Shown piece by piece: positions 17,513-26,106 of a stretch of 42,598 bases of DNA. Below the pieces are notes generated by a model, which saw only the letters and a program-made list of their open reading frames with translations, was not told the origin of the DNA and searched no databases. This DNA is from Maritimibacter sp. (GTDB lineage Bacteria; Pseudomonadota; Alphaproteobacteria; Rhodobacterales; Rhodobacteraceae), in NCBI GenBank assembly GCA_011389895.1, contig JAABTN010000025.1:1-42598 (forward strand), given 5' to 3'. Positions within the stretch are counted from its first letter, which is position 1, and each line of letters begins with the position of its first letter. The translations under genes were made by a program, and so were the position numbers.

Positions 17513-19198
17513 ATGTCCCTTGAACAACGCGAACCGAAATTGACCCATCTCGCCAAGGACCCGGACTGGTGGCGCGGGGCCGTGATCTACCAGATCTACC
17601 CGCGTTCATTCCAGGATTCGAACGGGGACGGGATCGGTGATCTTCTGGGCATCGTCGGGCGGTTGCCCTATATCGCCTCGCTCGGGGTGGATGCGGTGTG
17701 GATTTCGCCCTTCTTCACCTCGCCGATGAAGGATTTCGGCTACGACGTGTCGGATTATTGCGACGTGGACCATATGTTCGGGACGCTGGCCGATTTCGAT
17801 GCGGTGATCGAAACCGCCCATGCGCTCGGGTTGAAGATCATGATTGATCTGGTCCTGTCGCATACCTCGGACGAGCATCCGTGGTTTCAGGAAAGCCGCG
17901 CCTCGCGCGACAATGCGCGCGCCGATTGGTATGTCTGGGCGGACGCGAAGCCCGATGGCACGCCCCCCAACAACTGGCTCTCGATCTTCGGCGGCTCGGC
18001 GTGGCAGTGGGACGCAAAGCGCCTGCAATACTACCTGCACAACTTCCTGTCCTCGCAACCCGATCTCAATTTCCACAATGACGATGTGCAAAATGCGCTG
18101 CTCGGGGTGGCGCGGTTCTGGCTTGAGCGCGGGGTGGACGGGTTCCGGCTTGATACCATCAATTTCTACACCCATGACGCACAACTTCGCGACAACCCGC
18201 CCTTGCCGGTGGAAGAGCGCGGATCGAAGATCGCCCCGGATGTGAACCCCTACACATGGCAGACGCATCTCTATGACAAGTCGCGTCCCGAGAACACGGT
18301 TTTCTTGAAGAAACTCGGCGCTCTCATGGCCGATTACACCGCCGCGGCGGTGGGCGAAGTGGGCGATGACCAGCGTGGGCTTGAGATCTTGGGCCAATAC
18401 ACCAAGGGCGGCGACATGGTGCAGATGTGCTATGCGTTCGAGCTCTTGTCGGGTTCCACGCCCTCGGCAGGCTATGTCGCCGAAACGCTTCAGGCGGTCG
18501 AGGATATGGCCCCCGATGGCTGGGCCTGCTGGGCCTATTCCAATCATGACGTGATGCGCCATGTCACCCGCTGGAACCTGTCGCCCGCCGCGATGCGCGG
18601 CTTTGCCACACTCTTGATGTGTCTCAAGGGCTCGGTCTGTATCTACCAGGGCGAGGAATTGGGGCTGCCCGAGGCCGAGATCGCCTTCGAGGATTTGCAA
18701 GACCCCTACGGGATCGAATTCTGGCCGGAGTTCAAGGGGCGCGACGGGTGCCGCACGCCCATGGTCTGGGACCATGACCAGGCGCTTGGCGGGTTCACCA
18801 ACGGGGGGCGAAGCTGGCTCCCGGTGCCCACCGATCACCTGCACCTCGCGGTGGACAGGGCCGACGCTGATCCGGGCGCGCTGGTGCATCACTACCGCCG
18901 GGTGATCGCGTTTCGCCACACCCACCCGGCCTTGAAGAAGGGACGGATCGAAGACCTGCGCGCTTACGGCCAGGTCTTGTCCTTCCGCCGCGTGTCGGAG
19001 GAGGAAGAAATCTTCTTTGCCATCAACCTTGGCGAACACACCGTCAACATTCCGCCGCCCAAGGGCGACTGGATGGAGATCGGGGCCGAGCTGAACGCGG
19101 CCCATCCGCGTCTGGATGGCCAGATACATCTCGCACATTGGCAGCCATCCATCCTGCTGCAGGTGCACGAAAAGGGGGAGAAGAGCGAGAATGGCTGA
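17513..19198 (+). CDS. aglA: Alpha-glucosidase, GH13 family
   Basis: AglA hydrolyses imported alpha-glucosides in the cytoplasm. The 561-residue protein is a GH13 oligo-1,6-glucosidase/alpha-glucosidase type enzyme. Visible motifs are VIYQIYPRSFQDSNGDGIGDL (24-44, split by family-conserved turns), DLVLSHTSDEHPWF (112-125), the nucleophile Asp214 in GFRLDTINF, the acid Glu282 in AVGEVGDD, and SNHD with Asp346. The Asn in SNHD and the GIGDL calcium-loop-like segment are typical of the family. It has no signal peptide. TGAGG lies before ATG 17513, 7 bases after aglG, and it overlaps aglK by 8 bases. Confidence 0.95.
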   Translation: MSLEQREPKLTHLAKDPDWWRGAVIYQIYPRSFQDSNGDGIGDLLGIVGRLPYIASLGVDAVWISPFFTSPMKDFGYDVSDYCDVDHMFGTLADFDAVIETAHALGLKIMIDLVLSHTSDEHPWFQESRASRDNARADWYVWADAKPDGTPPNNWLSIFGGSAWQWDAKRLQYYLHNFLSSQPDLNFHNDDVQNALLGVARFWLERGVDGFRLDTINFYTHDAQLRDNPPLPVEERGSKIAPDVNPYTWQTHLYDKSRPENTVFLKKLGALMADYTAAAVGEVGDDQRGLEILGQYTKGGDMVQMCYAFELLSGSTPSAGYVAETLQAVEDMAPDGWACWAYSNHDVMRHVTRWNLSPAAMRGFATLLMCLKGSVCIYQGEELGLPEAEIAFEDLQDPYGIEFWPEFKGRDGCRTPMVWDHDQALGGFTNGGRSWLPVPTDHLHLAVDRADADPGALVHHYRRVIAFRHTHPALKKGRIEDLRAYGQVLSFRRVSEEEEIFFAINLGEHTVNIPPPKGDWMEIGAELNAAHPRLDGQIHLAHWQPSILLQVHEKGEKSENG

Positions 19199-20285
19199 TC
19201 TGAAACTGACCGATGTGGGAAAGACATACGGCGGCAAGATCGAGGTGCTGAAAAATATCGACCTCGACATCAAGACGGGCGAGCTGATCGTCTTTGTCGG
19301 CCCTTCGGGGTGCGGTAAATCCACGCTCTTGCGGATGATCGCGGGGTTGGAAAAGATCACCGCCGGGACGCTCGAAATCGACGGGATCGTGGTCAACGAT
19401 GTGCCGCCCTCGGAACGTGGCATTGCCATGGTGTTCCAAAGCTACGCGCTTTATCCGCATATGACGGTCTATGACAACATGTCCTTCGCGCTGAAGATCG
19501 CGAAGAAATCGAAGGACGAGATCGACACCGCCGTGCGCCGTGCCGCCGGGATCTTGCAACTCGATCAACTTCTGGACCGGCTTCCCAAGGAATTGTCGGG
19601 CGGGCAGCGGCAGCGCGTTGCCATCGGGCGGGCCATCGTGCGCGACCCGAAGGTGTATTTGTTCGATGAGCCGCTGTCGAACCTCGACGCCGCCCTGCGG
19701 GTCGCGACCCGGATCGAGATCGCCCAACTGAAAGAAGCGATGCCGAATTCCACCATGGTCTACGTGACCCATGATCAGGTGGAGGCGATGACGCTGGCGG
19801 ACAAGATCGTGGTTCTGGCCAACAAGGGCATTGCGCAGGTGGGCAGCCCGCTTGAGCTATACAATACACCCGACAACGAATTCGTGGCGCAATTCATCGG
19901 CTCGCCCGCCATGAACCTGCTGGCTGGCGAAGTCACCGGACCCGGGGCCGAGACCGAGGTCAAGCTGGGCGGGGGCGGCGTCGCCCGGGTGGGGATCGCC
20001 ACCCAGACCGCCGACAAGGGTCGGGCGGTCAACATCGGCGTGCGGCCCGAGGATTTCCGGATCGTCACCGACGACACCCCGCCGGTCTACGAGGGCAAGG
20101 TGGATTTTCTCGAAGCGCTTGGCGAGGTGACGCTGCTTTATTTTGAGACCGAGGGCGACGCGGAGCCGGTGATTGCCAAGCTTCCGGGCATCCATGCCGA
20201 TCTCAGGGGCGAAACCGTGAAGCTTACAGCAGACCCGGCGCAGATCCATCTCTTCGCCAATGGCATGAGCCTGTATCGCGCCTGA
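19191..20285 (+). CDS. aglK: Alpha-glucoside ABC transporter ATP-binding protein
   Basis: AglK is the ATPase subunit that powers AglFG. The 364-residue protein is a MalK/UgpC-type ATPase: Walker A GPSGCGKST (37-45), Q-loop VFQSYALYPHMTVYDN, signature LSGGQRQRV (135-143), Walker B VYLFDEPLSNLD (155-166) and the H-loop VYVTHDQVEAMTLADK. The C-terminal third is the TOBE/regulatory domain (NIGVRPEDFRI). The start ATG 19191 lies inside the end of aglA (8-base overlap); a longer in-frame start at 19116 has no support. It is the last gene of the operon. Confidence 0.95.
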   Translation: MADLKLTDVGKTYGGKIEVLKNIDLDIKTGELIVFVGPSGCGKSTLLRMIAGLEKITAGTLEIDGIVVNDVPPSERGIAMVFQSYALYPHMTVYDNMSFALKIAKKSKDEIDTAVRRAAGILQLDQLLDRLPKELSGGQRQRVAIGRAIVRDPKVYLFDEPLSNLDAALRVATRIEIAQLKEAMPNSTMVYVTHDQVEAMTLADKIVVLANKGIAQVGSPLELYNTPDNEFVAQFIGSPAMNLLAGEVTGPGAETEVKLGGGGVARVGIATQTADKGRAVNIGVRPEDFRIVTDDTPPVYEGKVDFLEALGEVTLLYFETEGDAEPVIAKLPGIHADLRGETVKLTADPAQIHLFANGMSLYRA

Positions 20286-20316
20286 CCCGCGCGCGTCCCG
20301 CAATGGCCCGCACCGC

Positions 20317-20345
20317 TTGAACCGGGCGGCGTGGGGCGATACATC
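20317..20345 (+). promoter_or_regulatory. Possible prfB promoter
   Basis: TTGAAC (20317-20322) and TACATC (20340-20345) are 17 bases apart in the aglK-prfB gap. Both elements are weak, so this is a tentative call. Confidence 0.35.
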
Positions 20346-20377
20346 CCTGCGAGACAACGAGAACAGGCGGGGCATAG

Positions 20378-21505
20378 ATGCGCGCGGAAACCGAAAGACT
20401 GGCCGAGGCGATCAAGGCGTCGCTCAAGCTCCTCGAACAACGGATCGGCATGGAGACCGCCGATCACCGGCTCGAAGAGTTGAACGCGATGACCGAAGAC
20501 CCGGACCTGTGGAATGATCCGGATCGCGCGCAAAAGCTGATGCGTGATCGTCAGGCGCTCGTCGATGCGATGGACGGCTACAACGCCATGGCGCAGGATC
20601 TGTCCGACAATCTCGACCTGATCGAAATGGGCGAGATGGAGGGCGACGACGAGGTGGTCAAGGACGCGGAAGACGCGATCAAGGCGTTGAAGGACAAGGC
20701 GGCGCAGGCCGAGCTTGAAGCCCTGCTGGACGGCGAGGCGGACCCCAACGACGCCTATCTCGAGGTGCACTCGGGCGCGGGCGGCACGGAAAGCTGCGAC
20801 TGGGCCTCGATGCTGTCGCGCATGTATGTCCGCTGGGCCGAAAACCATGGCTACAAGGTTGAGCTTCAATCCATGTCGCCGGGCGAAGAAGCGGGGATCA
20901 AATCCGCGACTTACAAGATCTCGGGGCACAATGCCTATGGCTGGATGAAATCCGAGACCGGGGTGCATCGTCTCGTGCGCATTTCGCCCTACGATTCCGC
21001 CGCGCGCCGCCACACGTCGTTTTCCTCGGTCTGGGTCTACCCGGTTGTGGACGACAACATCGAGATCGAGGTCAATCCATCGGACCTGCGCATTGATACC
21101 TACCGCTCGTCCGGCGCGGGGGGGCAGCATGTGAACACCACCGATTCCGCCGTGCGCATCACCCATGAGCCGACCGGTATTGTCGTGGCATCGTCGGAAA
21201 AATCACAGCACCAGAACCGCGACATCGCCATGAAGGCGCTCAAGTCGCGGCTCTACCAGATCGAACTCGACCGCAGGAACGAGGCGATCAACGAAGCCCA
21301 TGCGGCCAAGGGGGACGCGGGCTGGGGCAACCAGATCCGCTCCTACGTTCTGCAACCTTACCAGATGGTCAAGGATCTGCGCACGGGCTTTGAAACCTCG
21401 GACACCTCCGGCGTGCTCGACGGTGATCTTGACGCGATGATGGGGGCGACGCTGGCCATGGATGTGGCCGGGAAATCCCGCGCCGAGGCCAACGCGGAAG
21501 ATTGA
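20378..21505 (+). CDS. prfB: Peptide chain release factor 2
   Basis: RF2 recognises UGA and UAA stop codons and triggers peptide release. The 375-residue protein has the GGQ motif at 248-250 (GAGGQHVN), which enters the peptidyl-transferase centre. The stop-codon-recognition tripeptide is SPY (203-205) where E. coli has SPF. The reading frame is continuous: the in-frame UGA that E. coli uses for autoregulation by frameshifting is absent, as in many alphaproteobacteria. A GGGG-type ribosome site lies 5 bases before the ATG. Gene context is not informative. Confidence 0.96.
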   Translation: MRAETERLAEAIKASLKLLEQRIGMETADHRLEELNAMTEDPDLWNDPDRAQKLMRDRQALVDAMDGYNAMAQDLSDNLDLIEMGEMEGDDEVVKDAEDAIKALKDKAAQAELEALLDGEADPNDAYLEVHSGAGGTESCDWASMLSRMYVRWAENHGYKVELQSMSPGEEAGIKSATYKISGHNAYGWMKSETGVHRLVRISPYDSAARRHTSFSSVWVYPVVDDNIEIEVNPSDLRIDTYRSSGAGGQHVNTTDSAVRITHEPTGIVVASSEKSQHQNRDIAMKALKSRLYQIELDRRNEAINEAHAAKGDAGWGNQIRSYVLQPYQMVKDLRTGFETSDTSGVLDGDLDAMMGATLAMDVAGKSRAEANAED

Positions 21506-21511
21506 GGCGGG

Positions 21512-21539
21512 GGTCGCATGCCGAATTTTGCATGCGACC
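21512..21539 (+). terminator. Perfect hairpin after prfB
   Basis: GGTCGCATGC (21512-21521) pairs perfectly with GCATGCGACC (21530-21539) over 10 bases around CGAATTTT. There is no T-tract after it, but a promoter-like TTGACG begins three bases later. It probably ends or shields the prfB transcript. Confidence 0.6.
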
Positions 21540-21541
21540 GC

Positions 21542-21570
21542 TTGACGCATCGGGCGAGCTCGTGAACACT
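21542..21570 (+). promoter_or_regulatory. Predicted promoter of the DUF2189 gene
   Basis: TTGACG (21542-21547) and AACACT (21565-21570) are 17 bases apart. Transcription would start near 21577, only 7 bases before the ATG at 21584, which supports GTG 21614 as the true start of the next gene. Confidence 0.45.
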
Positions 21571-21613
21571 GACCCGCGCGCGAATGAAACAGATCGTGCA
21601 GGGAGGAATTCAC

Positions 21614-22438
21614 GTGACACAGATCGACGCGGACCGCGACCCGGCGGGGCCGTCACCGACACCCGAGATCGGCAGGGTCGACATTTCGGTCATTGGCGAC
21701 GTGCTGGCCGCAGGCTGGCGCGATTTCAAACGGGTGCCGCTGGTGGGATTGTTTTTCTCGACCTTCTACGTGGTGGGCGGGCTGATCCTCGCGGTTCAGC
21801 TTCAGCGCGCGGACCAGAGCTATTCGATCATTCCGGTCGCCTTCGGCTTTCCGCTTCTGGCCCCGTTCCTCGCGGTCGGGCTCTACGAGGTGTCGCGCAG
21901 GCTTGAACACCGCGACGACGCCGGCGAGGCGGCGGGGCTTGAGTGCCGGTGGTCCGAGATCCTTGGCGTCGTGTTTCGCCAAAAAGACCGCCAGATGCCG
22001 TCCATGGCGGTGGTGATCATCATGGTCTTCCTGTTCTGGGTTTTCATCGCCCACATGGTGTTCGCACTGTTTCTCGGGCTGATGCCGATGACCAACATCC
22101 TGTCGGACCCGGCGCAGACAATCCTGACAGCGAACGGGGTGAAAATGCTTCTGGTCGGCTCACTGGTCGGTCTGGTGTTCGCCTACGTGCTGTTTTCGCT
22201 GACCGTGGTGAGCCTGCCACTGCTGCTCGACAAGGAACTGGATTTCATCACCGCGATGATCGTGTCATGGCAATTCGTGGCGGCGAACCGGGGGGTGATG
22301 ATCCTGTGGGGGATCGTGATCTCGGGCCTGTTGTTCGTCGCGATGATCCCGGCGTTTCTCGGCCTGTTTCTCGTGATGCCGGTCCTGGGTCACGCGACCT
22401 GGCACCTGTATCGCCGCGCGCTCGTTCATCCGGGCTGA
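21614..22438 (+). CDS. DUF2189 family membrane protein
   Basis: This 274-residue inner-membrane protein matches the DUF2189 pattern: an N-terminal cytoplasmic segment with DVLAAGWRDFKRVPLVGLFFS, then about six hydrophobic helices, with a central LPLLLDKELDFITAMIVSWQFVAANRG motif and a C-terminal VLGHATWHLYRRAL. Function is unknown. I start at GTG 21614 because GGGAGG lies 8 bases upstream; the ATG at 21584 has no ribosome site and lies at the predicted transcription start. The antisense frames here are shadows. Confidence 0.85.
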   Translation: MTQIDADRDPAGPSPTPEIGRVDISVIGDVLAAGWRDFKRVPLVGLFFSTFYVVGGLILAVQLQRADQSYSIIPVAFGFPLLAPFLAVGLYEVSRRLEHRDDAGEAAGLECRWSEILGVVFRQKDRQMPSMAVVIIMVFLFWVFIAHMVFALFLGLMPMTNILSDPAQTILTANGVKMLLVGSLVGLVFAYVLFSLTVVSLPLLLDKELDFITAMIVSWQFVAANRGVMILWGIVISGLLFVAMIPAFLGLFLVMPVLGHATWHLYRRALVHPG

Positions 22439-22577
22439 CGGACGGAACGGGGCGTGGACGTTCGTCACGCGAAAAGCCGCCCCCGGCAACAGCCCTTTGC
22501 ATGTCGTGGTGCAGGTGAGTGATCCATAAGCTCGGAACGCAATGTCGGCTCTGAGCCCAGTGTGTCGGATGCTGCAT

Positions 22578-23321
22578 TTACCACGAATGACTGCTTCGAT
22601 GCTCCGGGTGCAATTCGCTGTAAGGACAGACATCATCTTCGAACGGCACATGTCGACGGCGAAAGCTCGTAGTCGGAACCGCTTCAGGGTTGCTGATCCT
22701 GTCCATGCGGAAATGGCGGAAGTCGTCGCGAGCAGGGTCCCAGCCGACGAGATACCATAGGGGAGGCAGGATCAGCATGGCTTGCGGTTCCACCTGCCGC
22801 GCGGTCTTGCGCTCTTTTGCATCGCTATAGTCGAACCGGATAAAGTGCCGGCCCAGAAACGCCGCCTCGAAGGCCCCAAGCAGGTCGGGGTCCATTTTCC
22901 CCATGTCCGACAAATCCTGCAAAGGAGACAGCTGACCGATGTGCAGGCACTCCAAAAACGCGCGTAGGTCTTTCACCTTGTCCGACGGCAAGGCCTTTTC
23001 GATCTTGGCCAACCCAGCGTCGGCAAGTTCCGAGAAGGGTAAATTCCCGGCGGCTCGCATTGCCGCGACGCTGATCAGCAGCGCGAATACTTCGGGCACG
23101 GACAACTTGGCCCGTGTCTGCATCGATTGTGGGTCAAGCTGGAGGCCACCGCCGCGGCCGACGTCGGAATGGATCACATAGCCTTCGTCCCGCAGTGCGC
23201 CGATATCGCGCAACACGGTCCGGCGGGAGGCACCAACCTCTTCGGCCAGTGCATCAACAGTGGATGTGCCGTTGCGGCGAAGGCTGCGCACGATGGCGTC
23301 ATGTCTGAGTCTCACGTTCAT
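22578..23321 (-). CDS. YafY-type HTH/WYL transcriptional regulator
   Basis: This 247-residue regulator has an N-terminal winged helix-turn-helix of the DeoR/HTH_11 type (RHDAIVRSLRRNG, VGASRRTVLRDIGALRDEGY) and a C-terminal WYL ligand-sensing domain; the naming Trp-Tyr-Leu is in PLWYLVGWDPARDD. WYL regulators often sense small ligands or nucleic-acid signals and control a divergent neighbour. Here the neighbour is a RidA-like gene 87 bases away, and a near-palindrome at 23332-23348 is the likely operator. Codon third positions are less GC-biased than in flanking genes, which suggests that the pair was acquired. Ligand unknown. Confidence 0.9.
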   Translation of the reverse strand: MNVRLRHDAIVRSLRRNGTSTVDALAEEVGASRRTVLRDIGALRDEGYVIHSDVGRGGGLQLDPQSMQTRAKLSVPEVFALLISVAAMRAAGNLPFSELADAGLAKIEKALPSDKVKDLRAFLECLHIGQLSPLQDLSDMGKMDPDLLGAFEAAFLGRHFIRFDYSDAKERKTARQVEPQAMLILPPLWYLVGWDPARDDFRHFRMDRISNPEAVPTTSFRRRHVPFEDDVCPYSELHPEHRSSHSW

Positions 23322-23331
23322 ATCTCGACCC

Positions 23332-23348
23332 TATCACAAATGGTGACA
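23332..23348. promoter_or_regulatory. Candidate operator between WYL regulator and ridA-like gene
   Basis: TATCAC (23332-23337) and GTGACA (23343-23348) form a near-perfect inverted repeat with a 5-base spacer, 11 bases from the regulator's start codon. It is the only clear palindrome in the divergent gap. Confidence 0.5.
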
Positions 23349-23408
23349 GTATTTGGCGCTATTTCGTCCTACACCGATTCCAGCAACTGAAAACAAGGAG
23401 ATTGCGAT

Positions 23409-23804
23409 ATGGAACGGACGGCAGTGAATCCCTGGGACTGGTCGATCAAGCTGGGCTACAACCAGGCCGAGTTGATCGACGGCGCGACGCGGCAAGTGAT
23501 TTGCGCGGGGCAGACCGCAGTGGACGAAAACGGCGCCCCCCAGCATCCAGGCGATATGCGCGCACAGATCAGTCTGGCTCTGGACAACCTTGAAGCCGTT
23601 CTCAAAGCGGCGGGCATGACTCTTGGCAATGTCATTAAGCTCGGTGTCTATGCAACTGATGTCGACGAGGCGCTGAAGAACTTCGACCTGATGGGCATGC
23701 GGTTCGGACCCCATCAGGTCGCACCGCCGATGACCCTTCTGGGAGCTAACCGCCTCGCGATCCCCGGCTTGCTGTTCGAAATTGAAGCGACGGCAATGGC
23801 GTAA
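23409..23804 (+). CDS. RidA/YjgF-family protein
   Basis: This 131-residue protein is a RidA (YjgF/YER057c/UK114) superfamily member. Canonical RidA removes reactive enamine/imine intermediates in the cytoplasm as a homotrimer. Visible are VICAGQTAVDENG near the start, the central NLEAVLKAAGMTLGNVIKLGVYATDVDEA and the end FEIEATAMA. Arg115 in ANRLAIPG is at or near the place of the catalytic Arg of E. coli RidA, so deaminase activity is possible, although other subfamilies do different chemistry. AAGGAG lies 9 bases before the ATG. It is divergent from a WYL regulator that probably controls it. Confidence 0.88.
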   Translation: MERTAVNPWDWSIKLGYNQAELIDGATRQVICAGQTAVDENGAPQHPGDMRAQISLALDNLEAVLKAAGMTLGNVIKLGVYATDVDEALKNFDLMGMRFGPHQVAPPMTLLGANRLAIPGLLFEIEATAMA

Positions 23805-23814
23805 ATCCAGTCAC

Positions 23815-23849
23815 AGCGGCCATTTGGTTTCAAAACCCAAATGGCCGCT
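23815..23849 (+). terminator. Hairpin after the ridA-like gene
   Basis: AGCGGCCATTTGG (23815-23827) pairs perfectly with CCAAATGGCCGCT (23837-23849) over 13 bases. It lies 11 bases after the stop. The following T-tract is poor (CTTCGTC), so termination may be incomplete. The rest of the gap to 23964 holds nothing I recognise. Confidence 0.6.
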
Positions 23850-23964
23850 TCGTCCGCTAAGCCGACATCCGGCATACGCAGCTCCCGAAGGCACTTCGAG
23901 AGCCTTTGTTTCACAAGGCTTCGCAGGTAAAGCGCCTCCGCTCAACAACGCACCACGAAACACG

Positions 23965-23992
23965 AAAGGCCGCCCCCGGTGGGGCGGCTTTT
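23965..23992. terminator. Bidirectional terminator downstream of bactofilin
   Basis: GCCGCCCC (23969-23976) pairs with GGGGCGGC (23981-23988) around CGGT, with AAA on the left and TTTT on the right. It can end transcripts from either side: rightward from the ridA-like gene and leftward from the bactofilin gene. Confidence 0.65.
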
Positions 23993-24015
23993 GATTTGTC
24001 GTCCAAGGGGACGGG

Positions 24016-24603
24016 TCAGCTTTTCTCGGACTTCGCGGGGGCCGCGGTCTGTTGTTGTGCCGGGGCAGGCTGTGACTGGGCTGCGGCAGGGGCCGCCTTG
24101 CCACCTGCACGCGGTGCCCCGCCCGTGCTGAGCGGGTCGTCCTGCCGTTGCACGGAGCCTTCGAAATGGGCACCCGATTCAATCGCGATGGTCTTGTGAA
24201 TGATGTCGCCCTCGACACGGGCGGACGAGGTCAGGCGCACCTTGAGGCCGCGCAGGCGACCGACGATGCGACCGTTGACCACCACGTCATCGGCCACCAC
24301 TTCGCCCTTGACCGTCGCGCTTTCGCCGACGGTGAGCATATGGGCGCGGATGTCGCCCTCGATCGTGCCTTCGACGAGGATATCCCCGGAGGATTTGAGG
24401 TTGCCCACAACCGTCAGGTCCGAAGACAGCGTGGATGCGGGCGGCTTGGCTTTCGGTGCGGAGGCGGGTGCGGACGACCCGGACCCGGGGGCCGGCATCG
24501 ACGCGGGCTTCGCGTTCGCGGGCTTGTCCCCGTCAGCAGCGGTCGTCTTGTCAGTCTCGCCCGCCTTCGGGCCCGGTTCGTTGATACGGCTTTTAGAAAA
24601 CAT
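24016..24603 (-). CDS. bacA: Bactofilin
   Basis: Bactofilins are cytoskeletal proteins that polymerise without nucleotide into beta-helical filaments on the inner face of the membrane. They recruit cell-wall enzymes. The 195-residue protein has the central bactofilin core (about 62-155: LTVVGNLKSSGDILVEGTIEG, VVVNGRIVGRLRGLKVRLTS, IESGAHFEGSV), flanked by disordered tails rich in Ala, Pro, Lys and Gln. Its start overlaps the end of the M23 peptidase gene by 11 bases. This matches known bactofilin-M23 pairs (BacA-LmdC, CcmA-Csd) that shape cells, so a role in morphogenesis is inferred. Confidence 0.93.
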   Translation of the reverse strand: MFSKSRINEPGPKAGETDKTTAADGDKPANAKPASMPAPGSGSSAPASAPKAKPPASTLSSDLTVVGNLKSSGDILVEGTIEGDIRAHMLTVGESATVKGEVVADDVVVNGRIVGRLRGLKVRLTSSARVEGDIIHKTIAIESGAHFEGSVQRQDDPLSTGGAPRAGGKAAPAAAQSQPAPAQQQTAAPAKSEKS

Positions 24604-25930
24604 CGCGTCCTGCCTTGATGTATGTCATTGGGTTGATGGCCTCGCCCCCGACGCGCACTTCGTAGTGCAGGTGAGGACCGGTAGACCGACCGGAATTTCC
24701 CATATCACCAATTCGGTCGCCACGCGATACCCTTTGTCCTTTCTTCACGGAAATGCGCGACAAATGGGCATACCGGGTTTCAAGCCCGAACTGGTGCTGG
24801 ATCTTGATCAGGCGTCCATAGCCCGATTGCCAGTCGGCATGGGTCACCACGCCATCGGCGGTGGCATAGATCGGAGTCCCGATCGGGCCCGCCATGTCGG
24901 TCCCGGCGTGCAGCCGCCCCCAGCGATAGCCGAAGCCCGAGGTGTAGCGGAACGTGCCCGCCCGCACCGGCATGTCGAAGGGGAGCTTTTCGGCGGCGAT
25001 CCGGTAAAGGTTCATGCGGTCAAGCTCGGACAGGATACGATTGGCGCGTTCCATGTCCTCGTCCGGCGTGTCGCCCTTGGTCGACAGGATCATCGGCATC
25101 AAAGGGCCGCCTTGGCCGGAATAACCCCGGCGCACGGTGTTGAGAATATTCTCTGTCGACATGCCCGCCGCCGAGAACATCTTGTCCAATGGTTCGAGCG
25201 ATACGGTCACCGCGTCTTCGAGCTGGGTAAAAATCTGGTTGTTGCGTTCTTCGCGCAGGCGGAATTCATAGGCGAGCTCGCGGTTCTCTTCGCGCACTTC
25301 CTCGGCATCCGTGCGGGCCGCGTCCCGTTCGGCGGCGGTGGTTTCAAGCGCAGAGGTCAGAACTTCAAGCGTCGCGGTCATGTCCCTACCCATCGCGATG
25401 ACCGGCGCGTCACCCGCAGGCGCTTCCCCCCGCGCTTCGGCCAGCATGGATTCGACCGACCCGCGCGCATCGTCGCGTTCGTTCATGGTGCGCCGCAAGG
25501 TCGACTGGATCACGTCGATCCCAACCTCGAGCTCGCGGCGGCGTTCCTCGGACGTCAGAAGTTCGGACTGCATGTCGGAGATTTGCGCGAGCGCGAGGTT
25601 GAAGCGCTCCTGCGCCGCCGCGGCCTCTTCCGCGCGCTGATCGCGTTCGGCGGCGAGGGTTTGCAGGCGTTGTTCGTAAAGCTTCTGTTCGCGTTGTGAC
25701 TGCTCGCGCACGTTGCCGGAGGAAATCGAATCCATCAACAGAACGGCGGTGGCGATGATCGCCCAGGCGACAAAAGCCGCGCTTACGGTCCAGGCGACAA
25801 GCTGGGTGACCGGGGTCAGGATCACGAAACGCGTGGTTTGCTCGGACCGCAGGAACAACCGCTGTTCGGGGAAGTTCCGCTCCAGCCGGCGATTGATCTG
25901 GTGCCACAGAATGTTCAGCTTGCTTTGCAA
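24593..25930 (-). CDS. M23-family membrane peptidase with coiled coil (LmdC-like)
   Basis: This 445-residue protein has a short cytoplasmic N-terminus (about 40 residues), one membrane helix (about 43-66, WTVSAAFVAWAIIATAVLLM), a long periplasmic coiled coil (about 75-225), and a C-terminal M23 lysostaphin-type domain. The zinc and catalytic residues are visible in GRLHAGTDMAG, TRYAHLSR and GPHLHYEV, so it should be an active peptidoglycan endopeptidase. The start is TTG 25930: AAGGGA lies about 10 bases upstream, no in-frame ATG exists nearby, and the conserved N-terminus begins there. The downstream bactofilin gene overlaps it; the bactofilin filament probably binds the cytoplasmic tail and positions the enzyme. 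Confidence 0.92.
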   Translation of the reverse strand: MQSKLNILWHQINRRLERNFPEQRLFLRSEQTTRFVILTPVTQLVAWTVSAAFVAWAIIATAVLLMDSISSGNVREQSQREQKLYEQRLQTLAAERDQRAEEAAAAQERFNLALAQISDMQSELLTSEERRRELEVGIDVIQSTLRRTMNERDDARGSVESMLAEARGEAPAGDAPVIAMGRDMTATLEVLTSALETTAAERDAARTDAEEVREENRELAYEFRLREERNNQIFTQLEDAVTVSLEPLDKMFSAAGMSTENILNTVRRGYSGQGGPLMPMILSTKGDTPDEDMERANRILSELDRMNLYRIAAEKLPFDMPVRAGTFRYTSGFGYRWGRLHAGTDMAGPIGTPIYATADGVVTHADWQSGYGRLIKIQHQFGLETRYAHLSRISVKKGQRVSRGDRIGDMGNSGRSTGPHLHYEVRVGGEAINPMTYIKAGRDVF

Positions 25931-26106
25931 GACGTCGTCGTCCCTTGCCCCATCCTCATGCGCGCGACCCTATCCCCTTGGATACGCTCATAGGTCTCTA
26001 CCGTGGTGACGTGGTTTAGTGCAAGGGCGTTTGCCGATTGCAACCGGGGACCGGCCCCGGCGCGGGCAGGAATTCGCCGACCTGTCCGCAGGCCGCAGGG
26101 GGTGTA

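Noticed and set aside
20378..20480. Programmed frameshift in prfB.
   Set aside because: The frame is continuous from ATG to stop; no in-frame UGA or shift site is present.
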